Notes: generated by a model not told the origin, from the sequence alone. A stretch of DNA of 64,000 nucleotides from Haemophilus sp. (GCA_019423025.1 JAHZCD010000001.1:1-64000); one strand, 5' to 3'; shown: positions 1-9,239, numbered from the stretch's first letter. Translations and numbers: made by a program.

Positions 1-214
1 GATGTCTTTGAAATGGAATAATTAGAATTAGTATGAAATTTGTAGATAACGCTATGTGAATTCTGAATACAATTGCGTACATCAATTCTGCAGATTTCAT
101 TATTCTTGATCTGATAATGAGAATTTATTTTACATATATCACCTAAATGAGAACAATTAACATTGATTTCTCTTTTGTTATTAGTGACTTATAGAAATAA
201 TTTTAAAAAAATAC
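1..214. other. Non-coding region upstream of the ferritin genes
   Basis: AT-rich stretch without a convincing complete gene. On the plus strand the first 21 bases could be read as the last six codons and a stop (TAA at 19-21) of a gene beginning left of the window, but six codons cannot be assigned. Most of the region probably belongs to the ferritin promoter and its control sites. Confidence 0.5.
111..126 (+). promoter_or_regulatory. Fur-like box upstream of ftnA
   Basis: The stretch CTGATAATGAGAATTT resembles one arm and centre of the Fur consensus GATAATGATAATCATTATC. A second Fur-like piece, ATTCTCATTTGTGAG, lies at 221-235 inside the promoter spacer. Ferritins are iron-storage proteins, so iron control is reasonable. 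Neither site is a full 19-bp match, so this is a candidate only. Confidence 0.4.
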
Positions 215-243
215 TTGACTATTCTCATTTGTGAGATTAGAAT
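215..243 (+). promoter_or_regulatory. Sigma-70 promoter of ftnA-ftnB
   Basis: A -35 box TTGACT (215-220) and a -10 box TAGAAT (238-243) are separated by exactly 17 bases, each one mismatch from consensus. This predicts a start near 250 and a leader of about 65 bases before the ftnA ATG. The spacer itself reads ATTCTCATTTGTGAGAT, resembling a Fur half-site pair, so a regulator bound there would block RNA polymerase. Confidence 0.7.
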
Positions 244-314
244 GCACACCGATGACAAGTTAAGCAGTCTTGTTTTTATTTTTAATCTCTACTTAATAAG
301 GAAAGGAGTTGGTT

Positions 315-800
315 ATGCTTAATAAAGCAATCGCAGATAAGTTAAATGAACAAATCAATTTAGAGTTCTACTCTTCTAATGTTTATTTACAAATGAGTTC
401 TTGGTGTAGCAAGCACGGTTATGAAGGTGCTGCAGCATTTTTACTTCGTCATGCTGATGAAGAATTAGAACACATGCAAAAATTATTCAAATATGTGAGT
501 GAAACAAGTGGTATGCCACTTTTAGGTAAAATTGACGCACCTAAGAATGACTACAAATCACTTAAAGAAGTATTTGAAACCACACTTGAACATGAAAAAC
601 TCGTTACTTCTAAAATTAATGAATTAGTTGAAGTGACTTTTGCAAACAAAGACTATTCTACTTTTAACTTCTTACAATGGTACGTTGCAGAACAACACGA
701 AGAAGAAAAATTATTCAATAGCATTATTGATAAATTTAACTTAGTAGGTGAAGACGGTCGTTCGCTTTACTTTATCGATCGTGATTTAGCAACATTATAA
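315..800 (+). CDS. ftnA: Ferritin FtnA, iron storage
   Basis: Non-haem bacterial ferritin of 161 residues, forming a 24-subunit cytoplasmic shell that oxidises Fe(II) and stores Fe(III). The ferroxidase ligands known from E. coli FtnA are all visible at the expected numbers: Glu17, Glu50, His53, Glu94 and Gln127, with Glu49, Glu126, Glu129 and Glu130 of the third iron site. The ATG at 315 is chosen over an in-frame TTG at 309 because AAGGAG (303-308) lies six bases before it. A second ferritin follows after 20 bases, so the two are probably co-transcribed and may form mixed shells. Confidence 0.95.
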   Translation: MLNKAIADKLNEQINLEFYSSNVYLQMSSWCSKHGYEGAAAFLLRHADEELEHMQKLFKYVSETSGMPLLGKIDAPKNDYKSLKEVFETTLEHEKLVTSKINELVEVTFANKDYSTFNFLQWYVAEQHEEEKLFNSIIDKFNLVGEDGRSLYFIDRDLATL

Positions 801-820
801 TTTTAGAAGGAGAATACAGA

Positions 821-1321
821 ATGTTATCAGCAAACGTAATCAAATTATTAAATGATCAAATGAACCTTGAGTTCTACTCTTCAAACCTTTACTTACAAAT
901 GAGTGCATGGTGCGAACAAAATGGTTTTGAAGGTGCAGCTAAATTCTTATCAGAACACGCTGCAGAAGAAATGCAACACATGCGTAAATTATTCACTTAT
1001 TTAAATGAAACTGGTGCATTAGCGGTAATCACTGCAATTGAAGCGCCTGCGCATGAATACAAATCATTAAAAGAAATCCTTGAATTAACTTATGAACACG
1101 AAAAATTGATCACAAGTAAAATCAATGAATTAGTGGGTAAAACTTTTGAAGAAAAAGACTACTCTGCATTCAATTTCTTACAATGGTATGTTGCAGAACA
1201 ACACGAAGAAGAGAAATTATTCAGCGGTATTTTAGACAAATTAAATCTTCTTGGCGAAGATGGCAAAGGCTTATTCTTAATTGATAAAGATTTAGGTAAC
1301 CTTGCAGGTCAAACCGCTTAA
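821..1321 (+). CDS. ftnB: Ferritin FtnB, second iron-storage subunit
   Basis: Ferritin of 166 residues, a close paralogue of the preceding gene through its whole length. Glu17 and the helix B motif with AAEEMQHM are present, as is the AEQHEEEK segment carrying the Gln and Glu ligands, so it should be an active ferroxidase subunit rather than a degenerate copy. A clear ribosome-binding site (AGAAGGAG) precedes the ATG. The C-terminal tail is five residues longer than in FtnA. The tandem ftnA-ftnB arrangement is known from H. influenzae; a terminator follows directly, so the operon probably ends here. Confidence 0.94.
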   Translation: MLSANVIKLLNDQMNLEFYSSNLYLQMSAWCEQNGFEGAAKFLSEHAAEEMQHMRKLFTYLNETGALAVITAIEAPAHEYKSLKEILELTYEHEKLITSKINELVGKTFEEKDYSAFNFLQWYVAEQHEEEKLFSGILDKLNLLGEDGKGLFLIDKDLGNLAGQTA

Positions 1322-1333
1322 TTAGATAATCAT

Positions 1334-1362
1334 AAAGCTTAGTAGAAATACTAAGCTTTTAT
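1334..1362 (+). terminator. Rho-independent terminator after ftnB
   Basis: Perfect 11-bp inverted repeat AAAGCTTAGTA / TACTAAGCTTT with a four-base loop, ending in a short T-run. It closes the ferritin operon. Confidence 0.8.
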
Positions 1363-1515
1363 TTCACCTATAATTTGTGACAACGTATCAAATTATTTTA
1401 AACTTCCCTTTCATCTTTGAATACAAGTTGATGAAATTTAAAACAACCACACGTTTTTAATGAAATTTTACTTGCAACGAAGTAAGATAAACGTATAATT
1501 CAGAACAACCCAAAT

Positions 1516-1601
1516 GCCTGGGTGGCGAAATTGGTAGACGCAGCGGATTCAAAATCCGCCGGTGAATAACCGTGTCGGTTCGAGTCCGACCCTAGGCACC
1601 A
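1516..1601 (+). tRNA. leuX-like: tRNA-Leu, anticodon CAA
   Basis: Cloverleaf of 86 bases including the encoded CCA (1599-1601). The acceptor stem pairs GCCTGGG with CCTAGGC (one G-T pair). The anticodon stem is GCGGA/TCCGC with loop TTCAAAA, giving anticodon CAA (1550-1552), which reads UUG leucine codons. A long variable arm follows, as expected for leucine tRNA, and GGTTCGAGTCC forms the T arm. Confidence 0.96.
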
Positions 1602-1611
1602 CAGAATTTAT

Positions 1612-1641
1612 AAGCTCTGAAGTTGATTCAGAGCTTTTTTA
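1612..1641 (+). terminator. Rho-independent terminator after tRNA-Leu
   Basis: AAGCTCTGAA and TTCAGAGCTT form a stem with a five-base loop, followed by a run of six T. It ends the tRNA transcript just before ttcA. Confidence 0.8.
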
Positions 1642-1660
1642 TTAGCTAAAGTAAATCAAT

Positions 1661-2590
1661 ATGACAGAACAAAACCAAGATAAAAAACAAACTTATAATT
1701 TCAATAAACTGCAAAAACGTCTTCGCCGTAATGTTGGCAATGCAATTGCTGATTTCGGTATGATTGAAGATGGCGATAAAGTGATGGTTTGTCTTTCTGG
1801 TGGTAAAGACAGCTATACGCTTCTCGATATTTTGTTGAATTTACAACAAAGCGCACCGATTAAATTTGATATCGTTGCAGTTAATTTAGACCAAAAGCAA
1901 CCAGGTTTTCCTGAGCATGTTTTACCTGAATATCTGCAAAGTATTGGTGTGGATTATAAAATCGTTGAAGAAAATACTTATGGCATCGTAAAAGAGAAAA
2001 TCCCAGAAGGTAAAACAACGTGCTCTCTCTGCTCTCGCCTACGTCGTGGTATTTTATACCGTACAGCAACTGAACTTGGGGCAACAAAAATTGCACTTGG
2101 TCATCATCGTGATGATATGCTGGCTACCCTGTTTCTGAATATGTTCTACGGTGGAAAATTAAAATCGATGCCGCCGAAATTAATTTCAGATGACGGCAAG
2201 CAAATCGTAATTCGTCCATTGGCTTATTGTAAAGAAAAAGATATTGAAAAATATGCCGTAGCCAAAGAATTCCCAATTATCCCTTGTAATTTATGTGGTT
2301 CTCAACCTAATTTACAACGTCAAGTAGTGAAAGAAATGCTGAATACCTGGGATCGTCAATATCCTGGACGCTTAGAAACCATGTTTAGTGCGATGCAAAA
2401 CATTACGTTGTCACACTTATGTGACCCAAAACTCTTCGATTTCAAAGGCATTAAACATGGCCAATCGCTTGATGGCATTGAAGGGGATACCGCATTTGAT
2501 GAAGAACGCATCGAACCAATGAAATTTGATGATGAAGATACGTCTGACTACTCTGATAACGAAATGATCAGCTTTAAAGAAGTGAATTAA
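1661..2590 (+). CDS. ttcA: tRNA 2-thiocytidine(32) synthetase TtcA
   Basis: ATP-dependent enzyme that thiolates cytidine 32 of tRNA through an iron-sulfur cluster. The 309-residue product has the PP-loop SGGKDS at 46-51, the two cysteine pairs CSLC (121-124) and CNLC (209-212) that hold the cluster, and GHHRDD at 147-152. The length matches the E. coli enzyme. The acidic tail after about residue 265 is variable in the family. tusE begins one base after the stop, so the two are co-translated; both act in tRNA sulfur modification. Confidence 0.96.
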   Translation: MTEQNQDKKQTYNFNKLQKRLRRNVGNAIADFGMIEDGDKVMVCLSGGKDSYTLLDILLNLQQSAPIKFDIVAVNLDQKQPGFPEHVLPEYLQSIGVDYKIVEENTYGIVKEKIPEGKTTCSLCSRLRRGILYRTATELGATKIALGHHRDDMLATLFLNMFYGGKLKSMPPKLISDDGKQIVIRPLAYCKEKDIEKYAVAKEFPIIPCNLCGSQPNLQRQVVKEMLNTWDRQYPGRLETMFSAMQNITLSHLCDPKLFDFKGIKHGQSLDGIEGDTAFDEERIEPMKFDDEDTSDYSDNEMISFKEVN

Positions 2591-2591
2591 T

Positions 2592-2921
2592 ATGATTACC
2601 GTACAAGGAAAACAAATCGAAACCGACGCCTTTGGCTATTTACTTAATATTGCTGATTGGAATGAGGATGTAGCAAAACACATTGCTCAGCTAGAAGATG
2701 TAGAACTGACCGAAGCTCACTGGGAAGTGATTTATTTTGTGCGTGATTTCTATCAAGAATATAACACCTCCCCTGCGATTAGAATGCTGGTAAAAGCAAT
2801 GTCAGAAAAATTAGGCGCCGATAAAGGCAATAGCCGCCATTTGCAACGACTCTTCCCTGACGGACCAGCTAAACAAGCAACTAAACTGGCTGGTCTGCCA
2901 AAACCGGCTAAATGCTTATAA
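2592..2921 (+). CDS. tusE: Sulfur relay protein TusE (DsrC family)
   Basis: Small cytoplasmic sulfur carrier of 109 residues. In E. coli TusE takes persulfide sulfur from TusBCD and passes it to MnmA for 2-thiouridine synthesis. The diagnostic feature is the penultimate cysteine in the tail KPAKCL (Cys108), the sulfur-carrying residue, together with the DsrC-like core DWNEDVA and [16 protein letters not shown]. It sits one base behind ttcA. That pairing suggests, without proving it, that sulfur supply for tRNA modification is expressed together. Confidence 0.93.
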   Translation: MITVQGKQIETDAFGYLLNIADWNEDVAKHIAQLEDVELTEAHWEVIYFVRDFYQEYNTSPAIRMLVKAMSEKLGADKGNSRHLQRLFPDGPAKQATKLAGLPKPAKCL

Positions 2922-2922
2922 A

Positions 2923-2957
2923 ATAACGTAACCGCGCGATAAAGTGCGGTTATTTTT
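2923..2957 (+). terminator. Terminator made of a DNA uptake signal pair
   Basis: AACCGC and GCGGTT arms flank GCGATAAAGT, followed by ATTTTTT. The right arm contains a complete uptake signal AAGTGCGGT (2942-2950); the left one is degenerate. Confidence 0.75.
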
Positions 2958-3119
2958 TACTTAAATTCTAATCAAATAGATTAATTACGGTTATACGTTA
3001 AGCAAAGAAAATGCCGAGCAAATCTTAAAAGGTTTATTACCTATTAAGTAGTATTTTCAACTTATATATTTACCTATATAATACCTAACCTTTTTAACTC
3101 AAACATAAGGAAATACTTG

Positions 3120-3335
3120 ATGAAAATTAGTGCAAGAAACCAACTTAAAGGTACTGTAAAATCAATCGAAACCGGTTCTGTGAACGCAATCGTACACATT
3201 GATATCGGTAACGGTAACGTAATTTCTTCTACTATCTCTATCGATGCAGTAAAAGAATTAGGTTTAGCAGTTGGTAAAGAAGCATATGCGATTATCAAAG
3301 CAACTTCTGTAATGGTTGGTGTTGAACACTCTTAA
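3120..3335 (+). CDS. mop: Mop-type molybdate-binding protein
   Basis: A 71-residue stand-alone Mop/TOBE domain. Proteins of this family form hexamers that bind molybdate or tungstate in the cytoplasm and buffer the pool for cofactor synthesis. The typical pattern is visible: SARNQLKGTV near the N terminus, then a short strand with VNAIVHIDIGNG, and the end EAYAIIKATSVMVGVE. The start is ATG 3120 because AAGGAA (3107-3112) lies seven bases before it; an in-frame TTG just upstream is not needed. It has its own terminator and no molybdenum transport genes are adjacent. Confidence 0.9.
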   Translation: MKISARNQLKGTVKSIETGSVNAIVHIDIGNGNVISSTISIDAVKELGLAVGKEAYAIIKATSVMVGVEHS

Positions 3336-3355
3336 CTAAACTATTCAGAATCTAT

Positions 3356-3389
3356 ATAACCGCACTCGATAAAGTGCGGTTATTTTTTT
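3356..3389 (+). terminator. Terminator made of an inverted uptake-signal pair
   Basis: AACCGCACT (3358-3366) and AGTGCGGTT (3373-3381) pair, then ATTTTTTT follows. The right arm is a complete uptake signal (3372-3380). It ends mop. Confidence 0.85.
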
Positions 3390-3580
3390 GTCTTTTTTTC
3401 TCTAATCTCTTTATTCCCCTCTTAATAAAATGCATTTTATCCTTAACTAAAATGAAACAATCTTTACTTTACCTCGCCATTTATTGACTTTTATTCAATT
3501 ATTATGTATAATTTATACATATTATCAATTTTTAGTTAATAATCTAGTTTCGGATTATTCTGTTAAACTTAGGAGAGCAA

Positions 3581-3841
3581 ATGACAAACCAACGTTTTAT
3601 TACCATTTTAGGCTATGTCGCAACATTTACTTCTGTTTGTATGTATGTGTCTTACTTACAACAAATTGGTCTAAATTTATCGGGTCAAAAAGGTGGTTGG
3701 TTACAACCTTTTGCCACGATGATCAACTGTAGTTTATGGGTGGCTTATGGTTTGTTAAAAGAAAAACGTGATTTGCCTATTTCATTAGCTAATGCACCAG
3801 GTGTGATTCTAGGCTTGATTACTTTCGTCACTGCCTTATAA
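3581..3841 (+). CDS. SemiSWEET-type sugar transporter
   Basis: An 86-residue membrane protein with three predicted transmembrane helices (about 6-26, 38-58 and 66-86), the size and topology of a bacterial SemiSWEET (MtN3/PQ-loop family), which dimerises to form a sugar pathway. Family signatures are the proline/glutamine-loop-like VSYLQQIG at 24-31, the NCSLWVAYG segment and the NAPGVILG segment at the start of the third helix. A good ribosome site, AGGAG, precedes the ATG. The gene stands alone between terminators, so the sugar cannot be inferred from neighbours. Confidence 0.85.
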   Translation: MTNQRFITILGYVATFTSVCMYVSYLQQIGLNLSGQKGGWLQPFATMINCSLWVAYGLLKEKRDLPISLANAPGVILGLITFVTAL

Positions 3842-3860
3842 CACTATAAAACCTCATACA

Positions 3861-3903
3861 AAAAAGACCGCATTTTTAGAAATCTTAAAGTGCGGTCTTT
3901 TTA
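3861..3903 (+). terminator. Terminator after the SemiSWEET gene
   Basis: AAAAAGACCGCA pairs with TGCGGTCTTTTT across an 18-base loop, then more T. The right arm contains a full uptake signal (3888-3896). Confidence 0.8.
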
Positions 3904-3982
3904 TTTATTAATTTAATTCATTTAAAAGCTGAAAATTATGAAGTTGTATAATTTTCTTTTCTGTTGCATTCTATAAACGAAC

Positions 3983-3998
3983 AGACGTTTAGACGTCT
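3983..3998 (+). promoter_or_regulatory. MetJ operator: two tandem met boxes
   Basis: AGACGTTT followed directly by AGACGTCT. The MetJ consensus is AGACGTCT in tandem eight-base units, so one box is perfect and the other differs at one position. It lies 30 bases before the metE start. MetJ with S-adenosylmethionine should repress metE when methionine is plentiful. Confidence 0.85.
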
Positions 3999-4027
3999 AA
4001 ACCAATAAAACAATAGAAGGATTAATT

Positions 4028-6301
4028 ATGACAACATTTCATTTGGCTGGATTTCCGCGTGTAGGCGCAAAGCGTGAACTTAAATTTGCTCAAGAGCGTT
4101 ACTGGCGTGGCGAAATTGTGGAAGCGGATTTATTAGATATTGCAAAAAGATTACGTGAACTAAACTGGCAACACCAAGCCAAGGCAAATGCCGATTTTGT
4201 TGCAGTGGCTGATTTCACGCTTTATGATCATATTTTAGATTTACAAGTGGCAACAGGTGCAATTCCTGCTCGCTTTGGTTTCGATAGCCAAAACTTAACA
4301 CTCGATCAATATTTCCAATTAGCGCGTGGCAATAAGACACAATTTGCCATTGAAATGACAAAATGGTTCGATACCAACTATCACTATCTTGTACCAGAAT
4401 TCCATAAAGAGACACAATTTAAAGCAAACCCAGCACATTATGTGACACAAATCCGTGAAGCTAAAGCGCTTGGGTACCAAGTTAAACCAACAATCGTTGG
4501 GCCACTCACCTTCCTTTGGTTAGGAAAAGAAAAAGGCGCTGCATTTAATCGCTTTGATTTATTAGCAAAACTCGTGCCAGTTTATGTTGAAATTTTAAAT
4601 GCGTTAGCTGCAGAAGGCGTAGAATATATTCAAATTGATGAACCCGCTCTCACCTTAGATTTACCGGCTGAATGGATTGCCGCTTATAAAGCGATTTACG
4701 CCACTTTTGCTGAACAAGTGAAAGCGAAATTATTGCTTGCGACTTATTTCGGCTCTGTAGCAGAACATGCTGATTTGTTAAAAGCCTTGCCTGTTACAGG
4801 TTTACATATCGACTTAGTTCGTGCACCTGAACAACTTGTTGCCTTTGCGGATTACGACAAAATCTTATCTGTCGGCATCATTGATGGCCGTAATATTTGG
4901 CGTGCAAACTTAAATCAAGTGTTAGATGTAGTTGAGCCATTAAAAGCGAAATTAGGTGATCGTTTATGGATTGCGCCAAGCTGCTCTCTCCTTCATACAC
5001 CTTATGATTTAGAAGTCGAAACACAGCTACAAGCCAATAAGCCTGAGCTTTATCAATGGTTGGCTTTCACGTTACAAAAAATTCAAGAATTACGCGTTAT
5101 TAAGACTGCACTAGAGCAAGGCCGTGAAGCGGTTCAAGCTGAATTAGCGGCTTCTCAAGCTGCTGCGGATGCACGTAAAAACTCACGTGAAATTCACCGC
5201 ACTTGTGTCGCAGAACGATTAGCAAACTTACCGAAAAATGCCGACCAACGTAAATCACCATTTGCGGAACGCATTAAATTACAAAATGCGTGGTTAAATC
5301 TGCCACTTCTGCCAACTACAAACATTGGTTCTTTCCCACAAACGACAGCAATTCGTCATGCACGTGCAGCCTTCAAAAAAGGCGAACTCAGCTTAGCGGA
5401 TTACGAAGCAGCAATGAAAAAAGAAATTGAATTTGTTGTACGTGAGCAAGAAAAATTAGACTTAGATGTATTGGTACATGGCGAAGCAGAACGTAACGAT
5501 ATGGTGGAATACTTCGGCGAACTACTGGATGGTTTTGCTTTCACTAAATTTGGCTGGGTACAAAGTTACGGTTCACGTTGCGTGAAACCGCCTGTGATTT
5601 ACGGTGATGTTACTCGTCCAGAACCAATGACGGTACGTTGGTCGCAATATGCCCAAAGCCTTACCAATAAAGTGATGAAAGGCATGCTGACGGGGCCAGT
5701 CACGATCTTACAATGGTCTTTTGTGCGTAACGATATTCCTCGTGAAACCGTTTGTAAACAAATTGCTGTTGCACTTTCTGATGAAGTATTAGATTTAGAA
5801 AAAGCTGGCATCAAAGTGATTCAAATTGATGAGCCAGCTATTCGTGAAGGTTTACCATTAAAACGTGCAGATTGGGATGCTTATTTGAAATGGGCGGGCG
5901 AAGCCTTCCGTTTAAGCTCAATGGGTTGCCAAGATGATACCCAAATTCACACGCACATGTGTTATTCCGAATTTAACGACATTCTACCGGCTATTGCAGC
6001 CTTAGATGCCGATGTCATTACTATCGAAACCTCGCGTTCTGACATGGAATTACTCACCGCATTTGGTGATTTCAAATACCCGAATGATATTGGCCCAGGT
6101 GTATATGATATTCACAGTCCACGCGTGCCTGCAGCAGAAGAAATTGAACATCTTCTTCGCAAAGCATTACAAGTGGTGCCGAAAGAACGTTTATGGGTAA
6201 ACCCAGACTGTGGTTTGAAAACACGCGGTTGGCCAGAAACAATTGCGGCATTAAAAGTGATGGTTGATGTTACGAAAAAATTACGTGCTGAATTAGCATA
6301 A
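4028..6301 (+). CDS. metE: Cobalamin-independent methionine synthase MetE
   Basis: Transfers a methyl group from 5-methyltetrahydropteroyl-triglutamate to homocysteine, the last step of methionine synthesis, without vitamin B12. The 757-residue product matches the family length, with N- and C-terminal barrel domains. The zinc ligands, numbered two higher than in E. coli, are His643 and Cys645 (in THMCYSEF), Glu667 and Cys728 (in NPDCGLKTR). Start ATG 4028 is preceded by AGAAGG. Two MetJ boxes lie in the promoter region, so it should be repressed by S-adenosylmethionine. It is a single-gene unit closed by a strong terminator. Confidence 0.97.
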   Translation: MTTFHLAGFPRVGAKRELKFAQERYWRGEIVEADLLDIAKRLRELNWQHQAKANADFVAVADFTLYDHILDLQVATGAIPARFGFDSQNLTLDQYFQLARGNKTQFAIEMTKWFDTNYHYLVPEFHKETQFKANPAHYVTQIREAKALGYQVKPTIVGPLTFLWLGKEKGAAFNRFDLLAKLVPVYVEILNALAAEGVEYIQIDEPALTLDLPAEWIAAYKAIYATFAEQVKAKLLLATYFGSVAEHADLLKALPVTGLHIDLVRAPEQLVAFADYDKILSVGIIDGRNIWRANLNQVLDVVEPLKAKLGDRLWIAPSCSLLHTPYDLEVETQLQANKPELYQWLAFTLQKIQELRVIKTALEQGREAVQAELAASQAAADARKNSREIHRTCVAERLANLPKNADQRKSPFAERIKLQNAWLNLPLLPTTNIGSFPQTTAIRHARAAFKKGELSLADYEAAMKKEIEFVVREQEKLDLDVLVHGEAERNDMVEYFGELLDGFAFTKFGWVQSYGSRCVKPPVIYGDVTRPEPMTVRWSQYAQSLTNKVMKGMLTGPVTILQWSFVRNDIPRETVCKQIAVALSDEVLDLEKAGIKVIQIDEPAIREGLPLKRADWDAYLKWAGEAFRLSSMGCQDDTQIHTHMCYSEFNDILPAIAALDADVITIETSRSDMELLTAFGDFKYPNDIGPGVYDIHSPRVPAAEEIEHLLRKALQVVPKERLWVNPDCGLKTRGWPETIAALKVMVDVTKKLRAELA

Positions 6302-6309
6302 AATCAGTA

Positions 6310-6356
6310 AAAAGAAAGGCGAACATGAGAGATTATCTCTGTTCGCCTTTTCTTTT
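6310..6356. terminator. Bidirectional terminator between metE and cdd
   Basis: Long stem AAAAGAAAGGCGAACA against TGTTCGCCTTTTCTTTT with a 14-base loop. A and T runs on both sides let it serve metE on the plus strand and cdd on the minus strand. Confidence 0.85.
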
Positions 6357-6388
6357 AGTTAAAAAAACTAATTCATTTTTGACCGCAC

Positions 6389-7264
6389 TTACAGGCTAAT
6401 ATATTCCATTTTCACCTTGCAGAGGCTCTTCAATAACTGCTCTGCCATCTTGCGGTGACTTAAACGCAATGGTTTCTCTGCAAATACTACACGCTCAATT
6501 TTTGATACATCCAATTGATTTAAGTAAGCAAAATTAATCGCTGTTTGCATAGCGGGTAAGCTTGGGTTAAATGCCGCATTTTCTGCATATCGACCACAAA
6601 TCATTTCTCCATTTTTAAATAAAATGCCTACACCATGAGGGCTTTTAGAATAAGGTGAATGAGCTCGGTTTGCCCCTAAAATCGCTTTATTTGCCACTTC
6701 ATCTTCCGTCGTCAAAGTGAAACCTTGTTCTTCTTTGTTTAATAGAAGCAAATCAACGCCTAAATCTTTCGGGCCAAAGCTATCGGGTAAATATTGAGGA
6801 AGTGGATTATTTTGGCTATGTGGCAAATGAATCTTTAAATCTTCCGCTTGATAAAGCTCATTCATAAATTGACGGCAGTGGCCACAAGGCGTGTAATTCA
6901 CCACGATATCCGTGATGCGAGATTCATTACGTAACCATGCATGGCTAATCGCACTTTGTTCAGCATGGATGGTTTGAGCCATGCTACTACCCTGAAATTC
7001 TTGATTCGCACCAAAGTAAAAATCACCACTTTCACCAATCGCAATCGCGCCAACATGAAATTCTGAAATGGGTGTATGACTATAACAAGCCGCTACGGGC
7101 AAAAGCGCCAAACCTAATTGAACAGGCGTAAGCTTAAATTCATCACAAATTGACCGCACTTTTTCAGCCGGTAAAAAACCTTTCCATTCTTGTTCTTCTA
7201 ATGCAGAAAGAATTGCATTTGAAAGTGGCGAATCGGATAATGCTTGTCGAATTTTTTGTTGCAT
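6389..7264 (-). CDS. cdd: Cytidine deaminase
   Basis: Deaminates cytidine and deoxycytidine to uridine forms in pyrimidine salvage. The 291-residue product is the long, dimeric type found in E. coli (294 residues), made of a catalytic domain and a degenerate second copy. The zinc site is intact: His100 and the proton-shuttling Glu102 in HAEQSA, and Cys127 and Cys130 in PCGHC. A ribosome site AAGGAG precedes the ATG. The gene runs opposite to metE and shares its terminator. One uptake signal lies inside the coding sequence. Confidence 0.96.
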   Translation of the reverse strand: MQQKIRQALSDSPLSNAILSALEEQEWKGFLPAEKVRSICDEFKLTPVQLGLALLPVAACYSHTPISEFHVGAIAIGESGDFYFGANQEFQGSSMAQTIHAEQSAISHAWLRNESRITDIVVNYTPCGHCRQFMNELYQAEDLKIHLPHSQNNPLPQYLPDSFGPKDLGVDLLLLNKEEQGFTLTTEDEVANKAILGANRAHSPYSKSPHGVGILFKNGEMICGRYAENAAFNPSLPAMQTAINFAYLNQLDVSKIERVVFAEKPLRLSHRKMAEQLLKSLCKVKMEYISL

Positions 7265-7355
7265 GTTAAATCTCCTTATTTTTATATGCCCATTCTACGC
7301 TATTTGGAGGAACTTCACCGCAAAAATGATCACATAATGAAAATATGCTTAATCA

Positions 7356-7898
7356 TTAATTATCTTTTATAAACTCAGGCGAAATGTAATCTGATAACCA
7401 GACTTTTTCATTGCCAATATAAAATTTGATACCCTTAGATTGTGCTAGTTCTGTATCAATTTTTAGAAGAATTGTCTCCCCTTTTTTTCTATTTCCAACC
7501 AATGTTGCGGTCTCAACATCCTCAGATAAATGTACATATTGACGAGACATCGGCTTCAATCCATTTGATTTAATATCATCTAAATAATTTATACTTGTCC
7601 CATGGTATAAATACTTTGGTGGATAACCAATTTCTTTAGAAATTTTCATTGGAATTGAATGCCCATAGAAAGCTCTTATTTTTCCATTTTTAATCTCATG
7701 TCTTTTCTTTTCCGATAAGTCGATCATTTTAACTAAATCGTCTTCGGTTAACGTATTCCATTTTTCATCACTATTTCTAAATGATGAAATTAATTGTTCA
7801 ACAGAAACCCAACCTTCAGAATCCAGTTCTAATTCATATTCCCATGGAGCATGACGAAGCGCATAGGAAACTTCTTTACTTAAATTTAAATAGTCCAT
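7356..7898 (-). CDS. kptA: RNA 2'-phosphotransferase, KptA/Tpt1 family
   Basis: Enzymes of this family remove an internal RNA 2'-phosphate with NAD, releasing ADP-ribose 1'',2''-cyclic phosphate; in yeast this completes tRNA splicing, and the bacterial role is uncertain. The product has about 180 residues with the N-terminal winged-helix-like part and the C-terminal NAD fold. The core residues all appear: Arg-His in LRHAPW, Arg in IRAFYGHS, the NAD motif YHGTS, and Arg in SRQYVHLS. The ATG at 7898 is preferred because it follows the upstream stop by one base and AAGAG precedes it; an in-frame start at 7928 would overlap the upstream gene. GC is lower than in neighbouring genes. Confidence 0.88.
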   Translation of the reverse strand: MDYLNLSKEVSYALRHAPWEYELELDSEGWVSVEQLISSFRNSDEKWNTLTEDDLVKMIDLSEKKRHEIKNGKIRAFYGHSIPMKISKEIGYPPKYLYHGTSINYLDDIKSNGLKPMSRQYVHLSEDVETATLVGNRKKGETILLKIDTELAQSKGIKFYIGNEKVWLSDYISPEFIKDN

Positions 7899-7899
7899 T

Positions 7900-8286
7900 T
7901 TAATACTCTTTTGCACTTTTGATTTCATCCGCTAACCACTCATCAAAATCCTTACATTCATATTTATTGTCTTTATTACCAAGATCATGAACATAAACTC
8001 TCGGATTTCCAGAGTAATCCGTCAATTTGAAACAAGCTGCCCAATCACCATCTCTAGCAAATGATATTAAATCAGCTACCCCTGTCAGTTTTTCTATTGC
8101 TTTACTATAAAGATAAACACTGTCCTCTATCTCTGAATTCTCATAATCAGGATCTTCAAACCACCAAGGAAAATATTCCAATTCATTTATCTTTTCCATA
8201 TTACTCGATAAATCAATATAAGACTGAGGAAACTTAAAGTTTTCAGGTAATTGTTCTTTGGGATATAAATTAAATTTAGTTTGCAT
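7900..8286 (-). CDS. SMI1/KNR4 (SUKH)-like protein
   Basis: An acidic protein of 128 residues resembling SMI1/KNR4 (SUKH) proteins, especially the end with FARDGDWAACFKL, a short hairpin and YVHDLG before CKDFDEWLADEI. Many SUKH proteins are immunity proteins for contact-dependent or polymorphic toxins, and others are housekeeping proteins of unknown role. The start at 8286 is chosen because GTGGAG lies just before it; an ATG eight codons upstream has no ribosome site. It is followed after one base by kptA, so the two form an operon. No toxin-like gene is adjacent. Assignment is to a superfamily only. Confidence 0.6.
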   Translation of the reverse strand: MQTKFNLYPKEQLPENFKFPQSYIDLSSNMEKINELEYFPWWFEDPDYENSEIEDSVYLYSKAIEKLTGVADLISFARDGDWAACFKLTDYSGNPRVYVHDLGNKDNKYECKDFDEWLADEIKSAKEY

Positions 8287-8362
8287 AATTGCTCCACAAT
8301 TACAATTCATCAGTAAAAATAAGTAATCTTTTATCTAAGTTTTCAAGTCTATGCAAGAAAAA

Positions 8363-8396
8363 TCATAAAAAAATAACCGCACTTTAAAAGTGCGGT
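8363..8396 (-). terminator. Terminator of the ABC transporter operon, uptake-signal pair
   Basis: ACCGCACTTT (8376-8385) and AAAGTGCGGT (8387-8396) are a nearly gapless inverted pair of uptake signals. On the minus strand the hairpin is followed by TTATTTTTTTATG, so it ends the operon read leftward from 12169. Confidence 0.8.
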
Positions 8397-8425
8397 CATA
8401 AATTAAGATATTTTATTTACTCGTT

Positions 8426-9238
8426 TTATAACAATGATGGAGCCACACCAAGTAGTTTCCGGGTGTAATCCACTGTAGGGTGATTGAAAATATCTTCTGT
8501 ACTACCTGTTTCCAAAATTTGACCGCCGTACATCACGACAATGCGATCAGAGACTTGGCGTACGGTTTGGATATCATGAGAGATAAACACCATGGCAAGA
8601 TTGAGTTCTTTTTTCAAATCCGCCAATAAGTTTAATACCTGAGCACGAACGGATACGTCTAATGCAGAAGTCGGTTCATCCGCCACAATCAGTTTGGGAT
8701 TCAGCGCTAAGGCACGTGCAATCGCCACACGTTGTTTTTGTCCACCTGATAAACGAGTTGGCTCAACTTGTGCTGCAGAACGTGGTAAACCGACGCGAGA
8801 AAGCAAGTCATACACACGTTTTTCCCGCTCATGGGGTTGTAACACATTGTGAATATCCATTGGGTCACGCAAAATATCTAACACTTTCATACGAGGATTC
8901 AACGCTGTTGCTGGGTCTTGGAAAATGACCGACACTTGGCGGCCGAATTGTTTTCTTGCTTCTGAGCTGCCATATTGCATTTGTAAACCGTTGAATTTCA
9001 CTAAACCGGATGTCGGTTTAAGAAGCCCTATGATCACGTTGGCTAAGGTAGATTTACCGCAGCCGGACTCCCCTACTAAACCAATGGTTTCCCCTGCTTT
9101 GATGCCAAGACTCACATTGTTCACCGCAGTGAATTTTTTACGTCCAAACAACGAACCGTCGCGAGAAGGAAATTGCACCACGATATTTTCTAAATCAATG
9201 ATGTTTTGTTCTTTAATGACTTTAATACTACTGCTCAT
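8426..9238 (-). CDS. Peptide/nickel-type ABC transporter ATPase (DppF/OppF-like)
   Basis: Cytoplasmic ATP-binding subunit, 270 residues, of an importer in the dipeptide/oligopeptide/nickel class. Walker A GESGCGKST, the signature LSGGQKQR and Walker B LIVADEP with the following TSALD are all present, so it should hydrolyse ATP. It is the second ATPase of the system; the first is fused to a permease in the gene just upstream, ending one base before this start. It is the last gene of a three-gene operon and is followed by a terminator. Substrate is not predictable from the ATPase. Confidence 0.9.
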   Translation of the reverse strand: MSSSIKVIKEQNIIDLENIVVQFPSRDGSLFGRKKFTAVNNVSLGIKAGETIGLVGESGCGKSTLANVIIGLLKPTSGLVKFNGLQMQYGSSEARKQFGRQVSVIFQDPATALNPRMKVLDILRDPMDIHNVLQPHEREKRVYDLLSRVGLPRSAAQVEPTRLSGGQKQRVAIARALALNPKLIVADEPTSALDVSVRAQVLNLLADLKKELNLAMVFISHDIQTVRQVSDRIVVMYGGQILETGSTEDIFNHPTVDYTRKLLGVAPSLL

Positions 9239-9239
9239 A

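Noticed and set aside
2957..3119. Molybdenum-cofactor riboswitch or ModE site upstream of mop
   Set aside because: No recognisable consensus or structured element; the region is AT-rich.
3484..3732. Open frame of 82 codons overlapping the SemiSWEET gene in another frame
   Set aside because: No ribosome site and most of it lies inside the SemiSWEET coding sequence, which has clear family motifs.
7265..7355. CRP site upstream of cdd
   Set aside because: There is one half-site (TGTGA at the minus strand) but the other half reads TTGCG. Too weak to report as a site.
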